From JAGPCK01 sp964535575 (lineage in GTDB: Bacteria; Bacteroidota; Bacteroidia; UKL13-3): a DNA stretch of 64,000 bases. The first letter of the stretch is position 1. Every line of letters begins with the position of its first letter. Shown here piece after piece: positions 50,492-59,780 of the stretch. The notes beneath the pieces were generated by a model, which was given only the letters and a program-made list of their open reading frames with translations, ran no database searches and was not told where the DNA came from. The translations under genes were made by a program, and so were the position numbers. The stretch lies in assembly GCA_964535575.1 (NCBI GenBank), contig CAZHTC010000002.1, forward strand, positions 248,001 through 312,000. The letters are read 5' to 3'.

Positions 50492-51460
50492 TTACAAGTA
50501 TCTGGGTGTTAGTCGAATATTTGGAATTTTAGGTACAGGGGGTTTAAATTTAAAACAGTAGGTCACATAAATTTCGTGAGAGCCTCCGCTAAACTTATTC
50601 AACTGACTTGTGGTAAAGTCATAAGAATATCCTGCATGAAAGTTTTCGTTGAACTGATATCCGAGCATTCCAATAAAGGCATCACCCGAACGATAAACCA
50701 ATCCACCTCTTATTTTATTATTATATAAAACAAAGGCGTTAAAATCTATCTGCAGTTTGGCCGGGTCTTTCTTTATTAAGAGGTTTGGTTCAAGTGTAAG
50801 GGAAGAAGTAAGATCCCAGGCAGCACCTGCTACCATATAATAGTGTGTGGCCAGTTTTGAATCAACAGTATTGCCGGTGGTGGTGGCATATGAAATGGTG
50901 CTTTGCATTAAGTGCGTGGCCGATAAACCGGCATATACATTTTTTAATGGCCCTATGGTGCTATTGGTATAATAAATTCCTGCATTTACATCGGGAGCAG
51001 TGGCCGAAACTTTTGAAATGGGAATTTTAGGGTCCCCTGTTTGTTCTGGGGTAAGTTTTGTTCCATCTAAAGATTTCTGCATAAAACCTCCGGCAGCTCC
51101 AACCGCGAGATTACTTGTACCCGCATCATTTAGTTTAATTTTATAGGCAAAAGAGAAAACTACATTTAAGGAGCTTTCGTATCCTAATTTATCATTAATG
51201 ATTCCTAAACCTACCCCGGCACGCTGCTTGGCAATGGGAGAATTGATGCTGAGTGTTTGAAATTCCGGTGCTCCTTCAAATCCGGTCCACTGCTTTTTGT
51301 AAACAGCAGTCGCGCAAATGGCATCTTTGCTTCCCGCATAAGCAGGATTGTACACCATTTTGTTGAACATAAAGAAAGAATAATACGGATCTTGCTGGGC
51401 ATATGATTTTGCTGCAAATAACAGAGCCACAAGGGCCAAGGCAAAGTACTTCCTGATCAT
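50492..51460 (-). CDS. PorP/SprF family T9SS outer-membrane protein
   Basis: This 322-residue protein has a signal peptide (MIRKYFALALVALLFAAKSY, then AQ) and the PorP/SprF start YYSFFMFNKMVYNPAYAGSK, followed by amphipathic strands of a beta-barrel (AVGAAGGFMQKSL, FHAGYSYDFTTSQL). These proteins attach to the T9SS ring or help particular cargo. Its place directly upstream of gldK matches the porP-porK-porL-porM-porN order of Porphyromonas. A 140-bp gap with the DnaA boxes and the gldK promoter separates the two. Confidence 0.93.
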   Translation of the reverse strand: MIRKYFALALVALLFAAKSYAQQDPYYSFFMFNKMVYNPAYAGSKDAICATAVYKKQWTGFEGAPEFQTLSINSPIAKQRAGVGLGIINDKLGYESSLNVVFSFAYKIKLNDAGTSNLAVGAAGGFMQKSLDGTKLTPEQTGDPKIPISKVSATAPDVNAGIYYTNSTIGPLKNVYAGLSATHLMQSTISYATTTGNTVDSKLATHYYMVAGAAWDLTSSLTLEPNLLIKKDPAKLQIDFNAFVLYNNKIRGGLVYRSGDAFIGMLGYQFNENFHAGYSYDFTTSQLNKFSGGSHEIYVTYCFKFKPPVPKIPNIRLTPRYL

Positions 51461-51570
51461 CTTAGCGTTTTTAACTTATTAAATGTGTAACGATAATTGC
51501 AAATATTAATTATTCTGCTTGGACAAGCAAGTTAGTATTAATAACATAAAAAAGCAAGGGGAGAAAAAAA

Positions 51571-52320
51571 TCAGCCTTTATTGGCTTTTATGATGTACTG
51601 TTCAAGGGCCATTACCATGGATGGGGCAGCCGGAGTAGGTGCCGAAATATTAATTGTAAGTTGCGCATCCTCAATAGCCTTACCGGTGGCAGCCCCAAAG
51701 GCAGCGATTCGGGTATTGTCTTGTGTAAAATCCGGAAAATTATCGAAAAGCGATTTTATGTCAACGGGGCTGAAAAAAACCAGAATATCATATTTAACAT
51801 CTGAAAGGTCAGAAAGATCGGCAGAAAGGGTATGGTAACTGATTGCCTCACGGAAAAAGAATTTCTTCTTGGCCATAAAAGAGGGAATCACGTTTTTACG
51901 CACATTTGAGCAAGGGAAAAGAAATTTTTCGGAGGGATGATTTTTTATTACATCAAGCAAATCGGTTTCGGTACCTTTTCCGTAAAAAACTTTTCTTTTT
52001 CGTACCTGAATATATTTTTGAAGGTAATTGGCTGTGCCTTCATTGATACAGAAATATTTGGTATCAGGAACCATCTCTATTTTCATCTCGGTGCATAGTC
52101 TGAAAAAATTATCTACCGCATTGCGTGAGTTAAGGATGATGGCTGTAAAATCAATAAGGTTTATTTTCTGTGATTTAAACTCTTTTGCCGGTATAGGTTC
52201 AATGGTGATAAAGGGTCGAAAGTCAACTTTCAGGTTAAGTTTTTTTGCCAGTTCCAAATACGGAGAGCGTTCGCCCTCAGTTGGTTTTGGTTGAGAAATC
52301 AGTATGCTTTTTACCTTCAC
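51571..52320 (-). CDS. hemD: Uroporphyrinogen-III synthase
   Basis: This 249-residue cytosolic protein matches HemD, which closes and inverts ring D of hydroxymethylbilane in tetrapyrrole synthesis. HemD sequences diverge strongly, but two Rossmann-like halves are visible (ILISQPKPTEGERSPYLELA at the start, ILVFFSPVDIKSLFDNF and IAAFGAATGKAIEDAQL in the second half). The start is GTG. It lies between DUF4271 and porP; other haem genes are absent, but hemW is 2.7 kb away. Confidence 0.85.
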   Translation of the reverse strand: MKVKSILISQPKPTEGERSPYLELAKKLNLKVDFRPFITIEPIPAKEFKSQKINLIDFTAIILNSRNAVDNFFRLCTEMKIEMVPDTKYFCINEGTANYLQKYIQVRKRKVFYGKGTETDLLDVIKNHPSEKFLFPCSNVRKNVIPSFMAKKKFFFREAISYHTLSADLSDLSDVKYDILVFFSPVDIKSLFDNFPDFTQDNTRIAAFGAATGKAIEDAQLTINISAPTPAAPSMVMALEQYIIKANKG

Positions 52321-52333
52321 GCCTAAGTTCTTT

Positions 52334-53284
52334 TTAATCTGATATCAGGTTTACGATTACTATCCAAGGAGATATTTCGAAGACGCAAAGATAGAGAATT
52401 ATATAAATCAATGGGTACCTAAAATATGTACCTGATAAAATGATTAGCCGGGCAACCCTGTAAACTATGCTAAGCATAAATGTGGCGATGATGGTTTTGG
52501 TTAATATTTCTTCCATCAGCGGTGAGTTGATATAAATACGCGCAACAAATACAGGCAGAATAATAAGCGCAACGAAATTGTTAGTGGTAATGGTGTTTGA
52601 AACCATACTGATTCCAAATTTATTTAACTGAAACAACCATCCCCAGAAAAAATGGGCAATAAATTTTAAACCATAAATGCAGAAAATTATTCCTACCAAT
52701 GCCAGATACATTAAGAGGGAATTGTCAAGAAACGGACGGTTTTGAGACTGCAGAACCACATAAACAAACAAGGCACTAATTAGTAGAAAAATACTAAAAA
52801 GCTGCATGGTAATGTAATTGAAAATTACCCCACGCTCTTCCCAAAGTTTGGCAGTAATTTTTGTGCTGAAAACTGAATTAAGGGATGCCTTGAAGTTTTT
52901 CTGATTAAAGGTTCTTACCCATCCAATGTAGGCTAAAACGAAAAGCAATGTCCAGAATAACCATTTGGGACTTTTAGGCTTTCGGTGCTTTACTTCCTTT
53001 ACTGATGGAACTTCGCGTTGGGCATAATTCTCTCCTATAATGATGAGGTTATTGATAGAAGCATATTTTCTGAAAGCTGCATTAATAAATGAATCGTTTA
53101 AAAGGCTGTCGAGAATGGTTTCTTTTTTTGGGGTGATATTTGAATTTTCTGATATGAAGGAGTCACTGAGTAATGAATCCTGCTGAAAACCCAATCGGAC
53201 AGAATCTGTTTGAGCAACCGCTGTGGTGCAGCCAAAAAGCACCAGTAATAAAATGCCTATAAAATAAATTACGCTACCTCTCAT
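52334..53284 (-). CDS. DUF4271 membrane protein
   Basis: This 316-residue protein has a signal-like N-terminus (VIYFIGILLLVLFGCTTAVA) and a periplasmic stretch of about 85 residues, then six to seven hydrophobic segments (WLFWTLLFVLAYIGWV, LFSIFLLISALFVYVVLQ, VALIILPVFVARIYI, YIILYLCVFEISPWIVIV). The C-terminal part fits DUF4271, a Bacteroidota family of unknown function that often lies beside hemD and the T9SS genes. It is 10 bp and 13 bp from its neighbours, so cotranscription is likely. Confidence 0.82.
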   Translation of the reverse strand: MRGSVIYFIGILLLVLFGCTTAVAQTDSVRLGFQQDSLLSDSFISENSNITPKKETILDSLLNDSFINAAFRKYASINNLIIIGENYAQREVPSVKEVKHRKPKSPKWLFWTLLFVLAYIGWVRTFNQKNFKASLNSVFSTKITAKLWEERGVIFNYITMQLFSIFLLISALFVYVVLQSQNRPFLDNSLLMYLALVGIIFCIYGLKFIAHFFWGWLFQLNKFGISMVSNTITTNNFVALIILPVFVARIYINSPLMEEILTKTIIATFMLSIVYRVARLIILSGTYFRYPLIYIILYLCVFEISPWIVIVNLISD

Positions 53285-53294
53285 TAATCAGGGT

Positions 53295-55055
53295 TCAAAA
53301 ATAATTAACTAATCCGAAATGCACCTTACCTTGTTTTATTTCTATCGGGTTATTAAACTGATGCCCCAATGCATAATAGAGAGAAAAAATACCTGCTCCG
53401 GTTTCAAAATTTACACCTGCCCCAAAACCGAATGGAGTGTCGGACAGTTTGATTTGGCGAGTGTTACGTTCATACCACGCGCCATTGGTAAATAAAATAA
53501 AATTAGAATTGGTTCCCAATATGTAACGGTATTCAATGGTGAGGATAGCATAGGAGGTGGCAAAAATAGATTGTTCATCAAATCCCTTTAAGGTTTTAAT
53601 TCCTCCGATTCTAAATAGTTCATTGGTGAAAATTTCTTTTGCTGATAATGTGGCCGAAATTACCTGAGTTCTCAGCACATTTGCTTTGTTCAGTTGCCAG
53701 AATTTATCAAGATTCAGAGATGCCTTTAATTGAGTGCTTCTTAATTCCAAACTATCGTAAAGCGTGTATTTTTTTGACTGGCTGTCGGTAAACACAATTT
53801 CTTTAATGGTATTATTTTTTTTAATTTTTTTTATCCCTGCCCCAAATGAAGCTTCAATTAGTATTCCTTTGGTAGGATTGGCCGGGTAATTAAGAAAATT
53901 GAGTTTCAGCGAGAGTCCGTAAAGGTATGTGTGCATATCTGCAAACTGCGGAAGCTGCCTGTTGTTTTTTACTGAATTTGTATCTACAGAAAGCAACGAT
54001 GTGTTTTGAACATTATAAAATGTTTTCAGGTAGTTGCTTCCTCCAAGTGCATATTGAAAACCTGCATCATTTTCTACCTGTAAATAAAGGGAGTCAAATT
54101 TTAGCATTCCGAAATAATAATCGACTCCAATGGGAGAATTAAATAAATAAGGATACACCATTCGTACTTTAAGGTCCTGTGAATTGATAAGGAAACTCCG
54201 GTAATGAAGCTCAAAAGTTTTTCCGGTGCCAAAAAGGTTTTGGAGATTTAAATTCAGCTCTCCGGTAAGCACCAGTTTATTGTTAATATTACTACGCGGG
54301 GCAAATCCAACTATTCCATCTAACTGGCTTGCCTTTTTCTGATCAATAAAGGCAATAATACGGGCTTTTGAACCTGTAAAATAGATTTGTACAGGTTTTG
54401 TTGTCCTGGCAAAAGGTAATTGGTTAATTCGCCTGTCAATTTGTTTAATCAGGTTTTCATTGTAAATGCTTCCGCTTTTAATCCCGGTGTAGTTGTACAG
54501 GTATGAACGTTTTAATGAAGAAGTGCCAACAATCTCCATGCTGTCTACTCGAATAAGCTCTCTTTTATTAACCTTTAAGTTAGCTGAAATAGAATCATGA
54601 TATATTTTTACGTTATCCAGGCTTACGGTGGCAAAGGGGTACCCATTGTTTTCGTAGTACTTCAGCATTTTATCTATAAGGCGTCTAATTTCTTCGGGGT
54701 TGAATGGTTTTTCAGAAAAAAATCTTTCACGGTAACCAATTCTGCTCAAAACTTCTTCCTCTGCGTTTCCGGGATTTAATTTAGCCAGTTGAAATTTTTG
54801 ACCAAGTGAAATATAAACTTTAATTACTCCACCTGCTGAAACGAAACTATCAATTCCGGCTGTGAGAAAACCCTGAGCAATGGCATTGTAAATTTCATTT
54901 TTGCATCGGGTAAAACAACTTTGACTATCGGTAAAGGTGCTTGTTTGTTTGGCGCCAATTATTAGTGTCCACTTTTGGGTGGTGGTCTGGCCAAAAGCTT
55001 CTCCGGCAATCAGTATACTTATACAAATGATATATTTAAAGTACTTTTGCAGCAC
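53295..55055 (-). CDS. BamA/TamA-like outer-membrane protein with POTRA-like region
   Basis: This 586-residue exported protein starts at GTG (LQKYFKYIICISILIAGEAF, then GQ). Residues about 60-240 resemble POTRA repeats (YRERFFSEKPFNPEEIRRLI, DKMLKYYENNGYPFATVSLD, VDSMEIVGTSSLKRSYLYNY), and the rest forms an Omp85-type beta-barrel ending in a typical aromatic residue (VHFGLVNYF). The length is shorter than BamA, so it is a relative of the Omp85 family that assembles or exports outer-membrane proteins. It is first in the run leading to hemD. Confidence 0.8.
   Translation of the reverse strand: MLQKYFKYIICISILIAGEAFGQTTTQKWTLIIGAKQTSTFTDSQSCFTRCKNEIYNAIAQGFLTAGIDSFVSAGGVIKVYISLGQKFQLAKLNPGNAEEEVLSRIGYRERFFSEKPFNPEEIRRLIDKMLKYYENNGYPFATVSLDNVKIYHDSISANLKVNKRELIRVDSMEIVGTSSLKRSYLYNYTGIKSGSIYNENLIKQIDRRINQLPFARTTKPVQIYFTGSKARIIAFIDQKKASQLDGIVGFAPRSNINNKLVLTGELNLNLQNLFGTGKTFELHYRSFLINSQDLKVRMVYPYLFNSPIGVDYYFGMLKFDSLYLQVENDAGFQYALGGSNYLKTFYNVQNTSLLSVDTNSVKNNRQLPQFADMHTYLYGLSLKLNFLNYPANPTKGILIEASFGAGIKKIKKNNTIKEIVFTDSQSKKYTLYDSLELRSTQLKASLNLDKFWQLNKANVLRTQVISATLSAKEIFTNELFRIGGIKTLKGFDEQSIFATSYAILTIEYRYILGTNSNFILFTNGAWYERNTRQIKLSDTPFGFGAGVNFETGAGIFSLYYALGHQFNNPIEIKQGKVHFGLVNYF
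55042..55049 (+). promoter_or_regulatory. Bacteroidota -7 promoter element for hemW
   Basis: TACTTTTG (TAnnTTTG) lies 41 bp before the hemW ATG, inside the first codons of the divergent BamA-like gene. It may be functional, but chance is also possible. Confidence 0.3.
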
Positions 55056-55090
55056 GCGGCAAATTACGCTAAAATTATTTCACATCTAAA

Positions 55091-56215
55091 ATGGCGGGAA
55101 TCTACCTTCATATACCTTTTTGCAGAAAAGCCTGCTATTACTGCGACTTTTACTTTACCACTTCTTTACGTTTAAAAGACGATTTTATTACCGCTGTAAG
55201 AAAAGAAATTAATTCAAGGCGCAATTATATGAACAAGGAACCGGTGGATACGATTTACTTTGGCGGAGGAACTCCTTCACGACTTGAAGCCGATGAAATT
55301 GAAAGCATTTTAGACTCAATCAGAGATTCATTTACTGTGTCTGATAAAGCTGAAATTACCCTTGAGGCAAATCCGGACGATTTAACCAAATTAAAAATAA
55401 GGGAATTAAAACATGCGGGGATTAACCGGCTAAGTATAGGAGTTCAGTCGTTTTACAACGATATTTTGAAGTGGATGAACAGAGCACATACCACGCAGGA
55501 AATTTTTACTTCCATACAGGAATCGCAACAGGCAGGTATTTCCAATATTACTATTGATTTGATTTATGGAGTGCCTGAATTAACTGACGATATGTGGGAG
55601 AAAAGTATTGAAAAATTTCTGGGGTTGTCTGTTTCTCATCTCTCCGCCTATTCGTTAACTGTTGAACAAAAAACTCCCTTACATAAACTTATTGCTTCAG
55701 GAAAATATTCGCCAACCAACGATACTGTTGCTGCAAAACATTTTGAAACGTTGATGAAATTAATGGACGAAGCGGGTTGGATGCATTATGAAATTTCAAA
55801 TTTTGCCCTAGACAGTACCACCATTTCAAAACATAACAGTGCCTATTGGAATAACAGCAGCTATGTTGGTTTTGGCCCTTCGGCACATTCATATAACGGC
55901 AATCAGCGTAGATGGAATATTAGTCCCTTGCAAAAGTATATAGATAAGATAATGTCGGACGAAGTCTATTATGAGGAGGAAAACCTGAATAAGATTGATA
56001 AATATAATGAACAGGTGTTAACAGGGCTTCGTACTATGTTGGGAGTAAATGCATCTGAACTTGGGGAATTCAGCAGTTACTTTAAAGAGAATATTGAAAA
56101 ATATTTAGAGCAACGGATGGTAGCTTTTGTTGATGAGAGATATGTGTTGACTTCAAGCGGAAAAATGTATGCCGACCGGGTGGCATCTGACTTATTTTAC
56201 ATTTCCGGTCATTGA
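55091..56215 (+). CDS. hemW: Radical SAM heme chaperone HemW
   Basis: This 374-residue protein belongs to the HemN/HemW group. The radical SAM motif CRKACYYC (CxxxCxxC) follows GIYLHIPF, and FGGGTPSRL, EANPDDLT, GVQSFYND and DLIYGVPELTDDMW are standard. HemW carries heme to respiratory proteins; the extra cysteine right after CxxxCxxC that HemN uses (CxxxCxxCxC) is Asp-Phe here, in line with HemW. It overlaps the convergent AsmA-like gene by 7 bp. Confidence 0.93.
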   Translation: MAGIYLHIPFCRKACYYCDFYFTTSLRLKDDFITAVRKEINSRRNYMNKEPVDTIYFGGGTPSRLEADEIESILDSIRDSFTVSDKAEITLEANPDDLTKLKIRELKHAGINRLSIGVQSFYNDILKWMNRAHTTQEIFTSIQESQQAGISNITIDLIYGVPELTDDMWEKSIEKFLGLSVSHLSAYSLTVEQKTPLHKLIASGKYSPTNDTVAAKHFETLMKLMDEAGWMHYEISNFALDSTTISKHNSAYWNNSSYVGFGPSAHSYNGNQRRWNISPLQKYIDKIMSDEVYYEEENLNKIDKYNEQVLTGLRTMLGVNASELGEFSSYFKENIEKYLEQRMVAFVDERYVLTSSGKMYADRVASDLFYISGH

Positions 56216-58734
56216 GGCACGTCTTCCTCCCAGTTTACTTCCTGTTCTTGTTTTTTCTCTTCTTCTTTTAGTTTTTTGTCCTCATCCGTTTGAAATTCCT
56301 TTTTTATTATGTCCTTGATGTTTTGCTGTTCCAGCTGAATACTCTCTTTAATTTTTTTCTTTACCCCTAATTTATCATATGAAATGGCAAGATTGCCCAG
56401 GTATCCTTTCATGGTAAGGTAGATGTATATTCCTCCTCCCTGTGGCTCTTCTTCTTCAAACTCTTTGTTTATTGGTTTATTTCTTTTTTTACGAAGTACA
56501 TCAGAAAGTTTCACACGTACACGATAATCAAGGTAATTATCCGGGAATGTATGTGTCCCTGAAATGGCCATATCAAGCGCATTGTTTTTTACTTCCATTT
56601 GGGGGATAATAATTTTCCCGTCAAGAATCTGAATAGTATTGGTAAGTTTATCAAATTTCAGGTGCTTCAGTTCACTTACTTCAGCAAATTTCGACAATTC
56701 CATCATGGGTGCGTAGTCTATAATTTCTCCATTCGAAATGGTTACTTCAGCCTGCGCCACTATCTTTTTTAAATCGCAGGTAAAATCGCAACTCCAAACG
56801 GAACCAAACTGAATTTTTGTATCCAATTTGCCACGAAGGTGTTTATCAGTAAGCTGACCCTGTCCGAAATTTTCACATTGATAGAATAGCTCGTTAATAT
56901 CAAGTTGTTTAAGATTGGCATCGCAGCTAATCAAAACCTTATCTTGACTGCGGTTATTAATTTCTCCGGCAATACTTATTTTTCCGTTCATCGCATCACA
57001 GCTCAGGTTGGACGACTTTAGTATTTTATCCTTTAGCGTTATGATTCCTGAGAGCTGACGGGCGTTGAATTTATAAAGTTTCAGTTTGTCAATACTCATG
57101 TTAAAATTAAGGTCAATATCTTCGGGAAAAATAAACCCGCTCGAGTCTATTCGCTCCTGATTTCTGCTTGTAAAAAAAACCTTTTCCAAATCGATGTAAG
57201 TAGATTTGAGATCGGCATCAATGAAGAGGTGTTGTTTATCGAGAAAAAGATACGGCAGGAAATTTTTAATTGTTCCGTTCAATAAAAAATTAGTCTCATC
57301 GGCAGCCGCGGTGAAATCATGAACAGAAAAATCATTACCGTTTAAACTAAACACCCCCTTTGTGATTTTATAGAAGTGCGGACTATCTTTTAGCTTAAGT
57401 TCAATGTCTGAAAATTTCATCTGGCCTTCAGATTTTGTATTCAGCACAGTTTCTTTTTGCCTTAAATCTTTTATTCTTCCCGAGAAGGAAAGGTCGGCAA
57501 ATGCAAATCCTTTCAGTGTTTCAATTTGTTCTACCTGTATAAAGTCGGCCATTTTTTGTAAATCAATATTGCCGTGCAGTTGGGCCATAAGTTGAGGGTC
57601 GTTCAGATTTTCGATTTGTAAAACAGCACTTAACTCGTTTGGGCCTAATCTGGCTTTCAGGTTTTCAATAAGGAGTTTACTTGTTTGAGCATTTTTCGCA
57701 GAGCCATTTGTAAATGTTCCTTTGCACGAAAGATTTTGTAGTCCGTCTTCAATTCCCGATTTGTAAACGCTTGCCTTTGTTATGCCAAAATTAATATCGA
57801 TTCCGGGATTTTCTTTTGACGACAATACTCCATTAATACTTGTTTTGAAATAAAAATCCCCTTCGCTTTTATAACCTTCAACCGCCCCCCGATTTTCTTC
57901 AGGAAGCAGTGAAAGAAATGATTGGATAGTCATTTCTTTGCCGGTAATATCCATATTAAACAATGTTCCCTTATCGTCCGGAAGCGACTTAATATTTCCG
58001 GCAACGTTAAACGGTAATCCGGATATAGTTAAATCGCCTTGGGCAAAATGGTAGCTGCTTTCTTTTACATTCACGTCCAATTCAGAGTTCATGACTACAC
58101 TACGTTTTTTGATGTAATTGATTTTACCGGATTGCAAAGTATCAAAGTAAAAGTCGCCTTTCCATTTTAGGTTAAACTTCTCTTCGTAAAAATCTCCACT
58201 AAGGGTGGTTTCATTAATCAGTGAACTCATCCACAACTCTATTTCCTGATCTTCATAAAGTACTTTAAGGTTTTGGATCCGTATATGCTTCAGATGTAAA
58301 CTAATGGAATCACTTGCACCGGTATCAGCCGATTCTTTTAGAAAAGTGTAATTATCCCTCCCTTTTTTATCTACGAATAAGTTGGCATTTCCATTTTTAA
58401 CCGCCACTTCATTTATATTGTATTTTTTATCTACAATATCCCAAATGTTGAATGAGAGATAAATTTCTTTTGCTCTCAGGAGCTCTTTTTTTCTTCCCGG
58501 GTAGTTTTCATAAATTATTACGTCTGAAAATAACAAACTGGCTTTAGGAAAATTAGCAAGAATAGAAAATTGTATGTCCCTGGTTTTAACTTCCACTGCG
58601 AGTTGATTACTGATGCGGGTAACTAAATACTGTTTAATATCTTTACCAAACCAATAAATTAGTCCATACAAAACAGGGATAATGCACAACACCGCTATGG
58701 TTAAAACCAGAAGAAAACGCTTTAATTTTTGCAT
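56209..58734 (-). CDS. AsmA family protein
   Basis: This 841-residue protein has an N-terminal membrane helix (FLLVLTIAVLCIIPVLYGLI) and a very long, beta-rich periplasmic region of AsmA/TamB type (QLAVEVKTRDIQFSILANFP near the start, many GKISIAGEIN-like repeats, ALDMAISGTHTFPDN near the end). The C-terminal 45 residues are charged (KKEFQTDEDKKLKEEEKKQE). The family is thought to bridge lipid transport between membranes. ATG 58734 is chosen because a promoter element overlaps the longer TTG start at 58755. Confidence 0.87.
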   Translation of the reverse strand: MQKLKRFLLVLTIAVLCIIPVLYGLIYWFGKDIKQYLVTRISNQLAVEVKTRDIQFSILANFPKASLLFSDVIIYENYPGRKKELLRAKEIYLSFNIWDIVDKKYNINEVAVKNGNANLFVDKKGRDNYTFLKESADTGASDSISLHLKHIRIQNLKVLYEDQEIELWMSSLINETTLSGDFYEEKFNLKWKGDFYFDTLQSGKINYIKKRSVVMNSELDVNVKESSYHFAQGDLTISGLPFNVAGNIKSLPDDKGTLFNMDITGKEMTIQSFLSLLPEENRGAVEGYKSEGDFYFKTSINGVLSSKENPGIDINFGITKASVYKSGIEDGLQNLSCKGTFTNGSAKNAQTSKLLIENLKARLGPNELSAVLQIENLNDPQLMAQLHGNIDLQKMADFIQVEQIETLKGFAFADLSFSGRIKDLRQKETVLNTKSEGQMKFSDIELKLKDSPHFYKITKGVFSLNGNDFSVHDFTAAADETNFLLNGTIKNFLPYLFLDKQHLFIDADLKSTYIDLEKVFFTSRNQERIDSSGFIFPEDIDLNFNMSIDKLKLYKFNARQLSGIITLKDKILKSSNLSCDAMNGKISIAGEINNRSQDKVLISCDANLKQLDINELFYQCENFGQGQLTDKHLRGKLDTKIQFGSVWSCDFTCDLKKIVAQAEVTISNGEIIDYAPMMELSKFAEVSELKHLKFDKLTNTIQILDGKIIIPQMEVKNNALDMAISGTHTFPDNYLDYRVRVKLSDVLRKKRNKPINKEFEEEEPQGGGIYIYLTMKGYLGNLAISYDKLGVKKKIKESIQLEQQNIKDIIKKEFQTDEDKKLKEEEKKQEQEVNWEEDVPQ

Positions 58735-58752
58735 TGATAATTTTAGCTGGCT

Positions 58753-58760
58753 CAAAAATA
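58753..58760 (-). promoter_or_regulatory. Bacteroidota -7 promoter element of the AsmA-like gene
   Basis: The reverse strand reads TATTTTTG (TAnnTTTG) 18 bp before the ATG at 58734. It overlaps the alternative TTG at 58755, which therefore cannot be the start if this promoter is used. Confidence 0.45.
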
Positions 58761-58844
58761 AGTTAAATAATGGGCAGGCTTTGCACTATAACGTGTTGAT
58801 AACGAAAAACTGATGTATGATTTATCAGATTTTTCACTTCTGGT

Positions 58845-58874
58845 TTGCAAATTTTGCTGTCAATCCTATATTTG
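58845..58874 (+). promoter_or_regulatory. Complete Bacteroidota promoter of tRNA-Val
   Basis: TTG (58845-58847), a 19-bp spacer and TATATTTG (58867-58874) match the full consensus. The tRNA 5' end is 17 bp downstream. Confidence 0.75.
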
Positions 58875-58891
58875 CAGTCCCTTTTGGGAAA

Positions 58892-58969
58892 GGAAGTTTA
58901 GCTCAGCTGGTTCAGAGCATCTGCCTTACAAGCAGAGGGTCGGGGGTTCGAATCCCTCAACTTCCACCA
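58892..58969 (+). tRNA. tRNA-Val (anticodon UAC)
   Basis: The cloverleaf has acceptor stem GGAAGTT/AACTTCC, an anticodon arm TCTGC-CTTACAA-GCAGA (anticodon TAC), the TPsiC segment GGTTCGAATCC and an encoded 3' CCA at 58967-58969. A full promoter precedes it and a terminator follows. Confidence 0.97.
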
Positions 58970-58995
58970 AGCCTCGCTTAGCGGGGCTTTTTTAT
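58970..58995 (+). terminator. Rho-independent terminator of tRNA-Val
   Basis: AGCCTCGC and GCGGGGCT pair across a TTA loop (one T/G wobble) and are followed by TTTTTT. It begins right after the encoded CCA. Confidence 0.85.
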
Positions 58996-59049
58996 TTTAG
59001 AGATAAGTCTAATTAGGGATAAAGGGTAGGCCAGGAATTCTGTTCTATA

Positions 59050-59718
59050 TTAATGTTTTAGCCTGTCCTTAAACACCTTTTCAAACTTGTCGAGCTTTGG
59101 TTTAATCACAAAAAGGCAATAAGGTTGATTTCCATTTTCATTGTAATAATTCTGATGATAATCTTCGGCAGGGTAAAAAACAGTGAGGGGAGAAATTTCG
59201 GTAACAACCGGGGCCTGATAGGCACCGGAAGCATCCAGTTCAGCTTTTAATTTTTCGGCCAGAGATTTTTGCGACTCATTGTGATAAAAAATGGCCGAAC
59301 GATACTGGGTTCCTACATCATTTCCCTGTTGATTTAGCGTAGTTGGGTCATGGGCCAGCCAAAATGCACGGAGGATTTCTTCATAAGAGATTTTATCGGG
59401 GTTGTAAATAATCTGGCACACTTCGGCATGCCCGGTAGTACCTGTGCATACTTCTTTATAGGAAGGATTTTTTACGTTGCCTCCGGTATACCCGGAAATA
59501 ACTTTTTCTACTCCATTTAGCCTTTGAAAAACGGCTTCCACACACCAGAAGCAGCCAGCGCCCACGGTTGCGGTATCTGAAGTGTGGTTTGTTGATTGAA
59601 CGGGTGTTGTCATGTTTTTGAATTTAATATTGTTTGATTGCCCTGAGCAGTTAGGTAAACTAAGCAGAATGGCCATGGAATAGAATAATTGTTTCATAAA
59701 ATTTTTTACCTTTTCCAT
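59050..59718 (-). CDS. msrA: Peptide methionine-S-sulfoxide reductase MsrA, exported form
   Basis: The product of about 222 residues has the MsrA catalytic motif GAGCFWCVEAVF, followed by SGYTGGNVKNPSYKEVCTG, GHAEVCQIIYNP and the late PAEDYHQNYY. It reduces methionine S-sulfoxide using the GCFWC cysteine. The N-terminus is a signal or lipoprotein-type segment (KQLFYSMAILLSLPNCSGQ), so it acts outside the cytoplasm. ATGs at 59733, 59718 and 59697 are all possible; the promoter at 59747-59754 makes the first nearly leaderless, so 59718 or 59697 is preferred. Confidence 0.92.
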   Translation of the reverse strand: MEKVKNFMKQLFYSMAILLSLPNCSGQSNNIKFKNMTTPVQSTNHTSDTATVGAGCFWCVEAVFQRLNGVEKVISGYTGGNVKNPSYKEVCTGTTGHAEVCQIIYNPDKISYEEILRAFWLAHDPTTLNQQGNDVGTQYRSAIFYHNESQKSLAEKLKAELDASGAYQAPVVTEISPLTVFYPAEDYHQNYYNENGNQPYCLFVIKPKLDKFEKVFKDRLKH

Positions 59719-59746
59719 TAATGACGAAGGCATGCATTATTCCTTA

Positions 59747-59754
59747 CAAAATTA
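59747..59754 (-). promoter_or_regulatory. Bacteroidota -7 promoter element of msrA
   Basis: The reverse strand reads TAATTTTG (TAnnTTTG), 28 bp before the ATG at 59718. Confidence 0.4.
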
Positions 59755-59780
59755 ATAACATCTTATCTCACAAAAGGTTT

